Assembly (NCBI GenBank): GCA_964532485.1
Contig: CAZHKE010000009.1
Coordinates: 1 to 64,000, forward strand
Reading direction: 5' to 3'
Origin: DATBSK01 sp964532485
GTDB lineage: Bacteria > Actinomycetota > Acidimicrobiia > IMCC26256 > PALSA-555
Length of the DNA stretch: 64,000 nt
Translations under genes and position numbers: made by a program
The notes under the pieces: model-generated
Seen by the model: the letters and a program-made list of their open reading frames with translations, nothing else
The model's database searches: none
What the model was told of the DNA's origin: nothing
Shown here: one piece after another, positions 62,945 through 64,000 of the stretch
Numbering within the stretch: position 1 is the first letter of the stretch
How the letters are laid out: the number at the start of each line of letters is the position of its first letter

Positions 62945-64000
62945 GTCGCGATCGGTCATCGCGTTGTCGGCCGGCGCGGCGCGTGCGGCGTTCGTGCCGG
63001 GCGCGGGCGAGCTCGATCAGCCGGTCGAGCAGCTCGCTGAACGACACGCCCGACGCCTGCCACAGGCGCGGGTACATCGAGATCTGGGTGAACCCCGGGA
63101 TCGTGTTCACCTCGTTCACGATGAACCCGCGTGACGGTTGCCCGTCGGCACGCTCGTGCTCCTCGAGGAAGAAGTCGACGCGCGCCATCGCCTCGCCGCG
63201 GCACGCCTCGAACGCGCGCACCGCGAGCGCACGGACCTCGACGCTCTGGTCGTCGGTCAGCGGCGCGGGCACGAGAAGCTCGGCGTCGTCCTCCTCGTAC
63301 TTGTCGGCGTACGAGTAGAAGTCGTCGCCCGGGACGATCTCCCCGGGCAGCGACGCAAGCGGTGGATCGTCACCGAGTATCCCGACCTCGATCTCGCGCC
63401 CGACGACCGCCTCCTCGACAACGACCCACTCGTCGAACCCCAACGCGACGTCGATCGCTCCGACGAGCGCGGACCGATCCGCAGCCTTCGAGACACCGAC
63501 GGACGAGCCGAGGTTCGCAGGCTTCACGAAGCACGGGTAGCCGAGCGCGGTCTCGACCTCGGTGACGAACGCGTCCACGTCGTGCCCTTCACGCAGCGAG
63601 CGCCAGCTCGCGACCGGGAGGCCCGCGGCGGCGAACCCGCGCTTCATCATCACCTTGTCCATGGCAACGGCAGACCCCACCACACCGGCACCCACGTACG
63701 GGACGCCCGCGAGCTCGAACAGCCCTTGCACCGTGCCGTCCTCGCCGTACGGGCCGTGCAGCAGCGGCACCACGACGTCGAAGCCCATCGACGCCACCGC
63801 TCCCGCGTCGTCGAGCGACACGAGCTCGTGAGCACCCGGCTCGGGCAGCTCCGTCACCGGGGCGCCCTCGACCTCGAACGAGGCGGGCAGCGCGTCGCGG
63901 CCCGACGCCAGCAGCGCCCGTGCGTCCTCGGACAGGAGCCACCGTCCTTCCTTGGTGATCGCCACCGGGACGATGTCGTAGCGGTCCGGATCGAGGGCAC
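62934..64000 (-). CDS. ddl: D-alanine--D-alanine ligase (5' end cut by window)
   Basis: ATP-grasp ligase that makes D-Ala-D-Ala for peptidoglycan. The window holds about 355 codons; the frame runs off base 64000 (first residues seen ALDPDRYDIVPVAITKEG), so roughly the first 20-40 residues are missing. LLHGPYGEDGTVQGLFELAG, VKPANLGSSVGVSKAADRSA, and EVNTIPGFTQISMYPRLWQA with metal and substrate residues support the assignment. It converges with the Lrp gene, overlapping at the 3' ends. Confidence 0.93.
   Translation of the reverse strand, partial: ALDPDRYDIVPVAITKEGRWLLSEDARALLASGRDALPASFEVEGAPVTELPEPGAHELVSLDDAGAVASMGFDVVVPLLHGPYGEDGTVQGLFELAGVPYVGAGVVGSAVAMDKVMMKRGFAAAGLPVASWRSLREGHDVDAFVTEVETALGYPCFVKPANLGSSVGVSKAADRSALVGAIDVALGFDEWVVVEEAVVGREIEVGILGDDPPLASLPGEIVPGDDFYSYADKYEEDDAELLVPAPLTDDQSVEVRALAVRAFEACRGEAMARVDFFLEEHERADGQPSRGFIVNEVNTIPGFTQISMYPRLWQASGVSFSELLDRLIELARARHERRTRRAGRQRDDRSRPTS

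Noticed and set aside
1..64000. CRISPR arrays, tRNA or rRNA genes, prophage or insertion-sequence transposases
   Set aside because: None recognised; the tandem repeats seen are too few or too short for CRISPR, and every gene of recombinase type fits a housekeeping or 13E12 role.

Overview
The window is a high-GC (roughly 70 %) bacterial chromosome segment with dense, mostly minus-strand operons. Gene order is the classic actinobacterial core: rimP-nusA-ylxR-infB-rbfA-nrnA-truB-ribF, rpsB-tsf-pyrH-frr-cdsA-dxr-rseP-ispG, ffh-rpsP-rimM-trmD-rplS and smc-rnc-acpP-plsX-rpmF-coaD-recG. WhiG, SepIVA-like, MurT/GatD and DUF2469 proteins, GTG/TTG starts, TANNNT -10 boxes placed 6-7 nt before start codons (leaderless mRNAs) and an actinobacterial-type SOS box all point to Actinomycetota. 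Acidimicrobiia is my best guess, by inference only. Three 100-N runs suggest a draft or metagenome assembly; no tRNA, rRNA or CRISPR was seen.

Layout. 1-8849 (-): transcription/translation-factor operon, ended upstream by the intrinsic terminator of an ATP-dependent DNA ligase (9055-10119). 10156-12668: ZIP-like transporter and proS. 12776-20218 (+): sulfite reductase and APS reductase behind a possible leader peptide, a methyltransferase, MurT-GatD (lipid II amidation) and an SLC13/TrkA-C permease. 20222-26522 (-): isoprenoid and phospholipid genes ispG, dxr and cdsA with the site-2 protease. 26690-27799: an SOS-controlled DUF222-HNH gene lying between cdsA and frr. 27878-36139 (-): frr, pyrH, tsf, rpsB, two secreted proteins, whiG and a Xer recombinase. 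36257-38865 (+): comM-dprA. 38880-59773 (-, except two small plus-strand genes): enoyl-CoA hydratase, yraN, the rplS-to-ftsY SRP/ribosome block, mscS, smc, repair, lipid and coenzyme A genes, recG and a DAK kinase. 59846-64000: rpmB, pckG, an Lrp-type RAM protein and partial ddl.

The most unusual feature is a family of short elements built as CGCTCGCT, a hairpin of two ~10-nt arms around a ~3-nt loop, 3 nt, then CGCTCGCT. Stem sequences differ between copies but pairing is largely kept. Copies lie between genes (truB/nrnA, a perfect 56-bp tandem pair after cysH, before coaD, beside the third assembly gap). Others are translated in frame in ribosomal proteins S16 and S2, with a diverged relative in RecG, reminiscent of Rickettsia palindromic elements. 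Two of the three N gaps are assembly artefacts: each is flanked by an identical 55-bp sequence, and collapsing it restores the DUF503 gene and rimP in frame.
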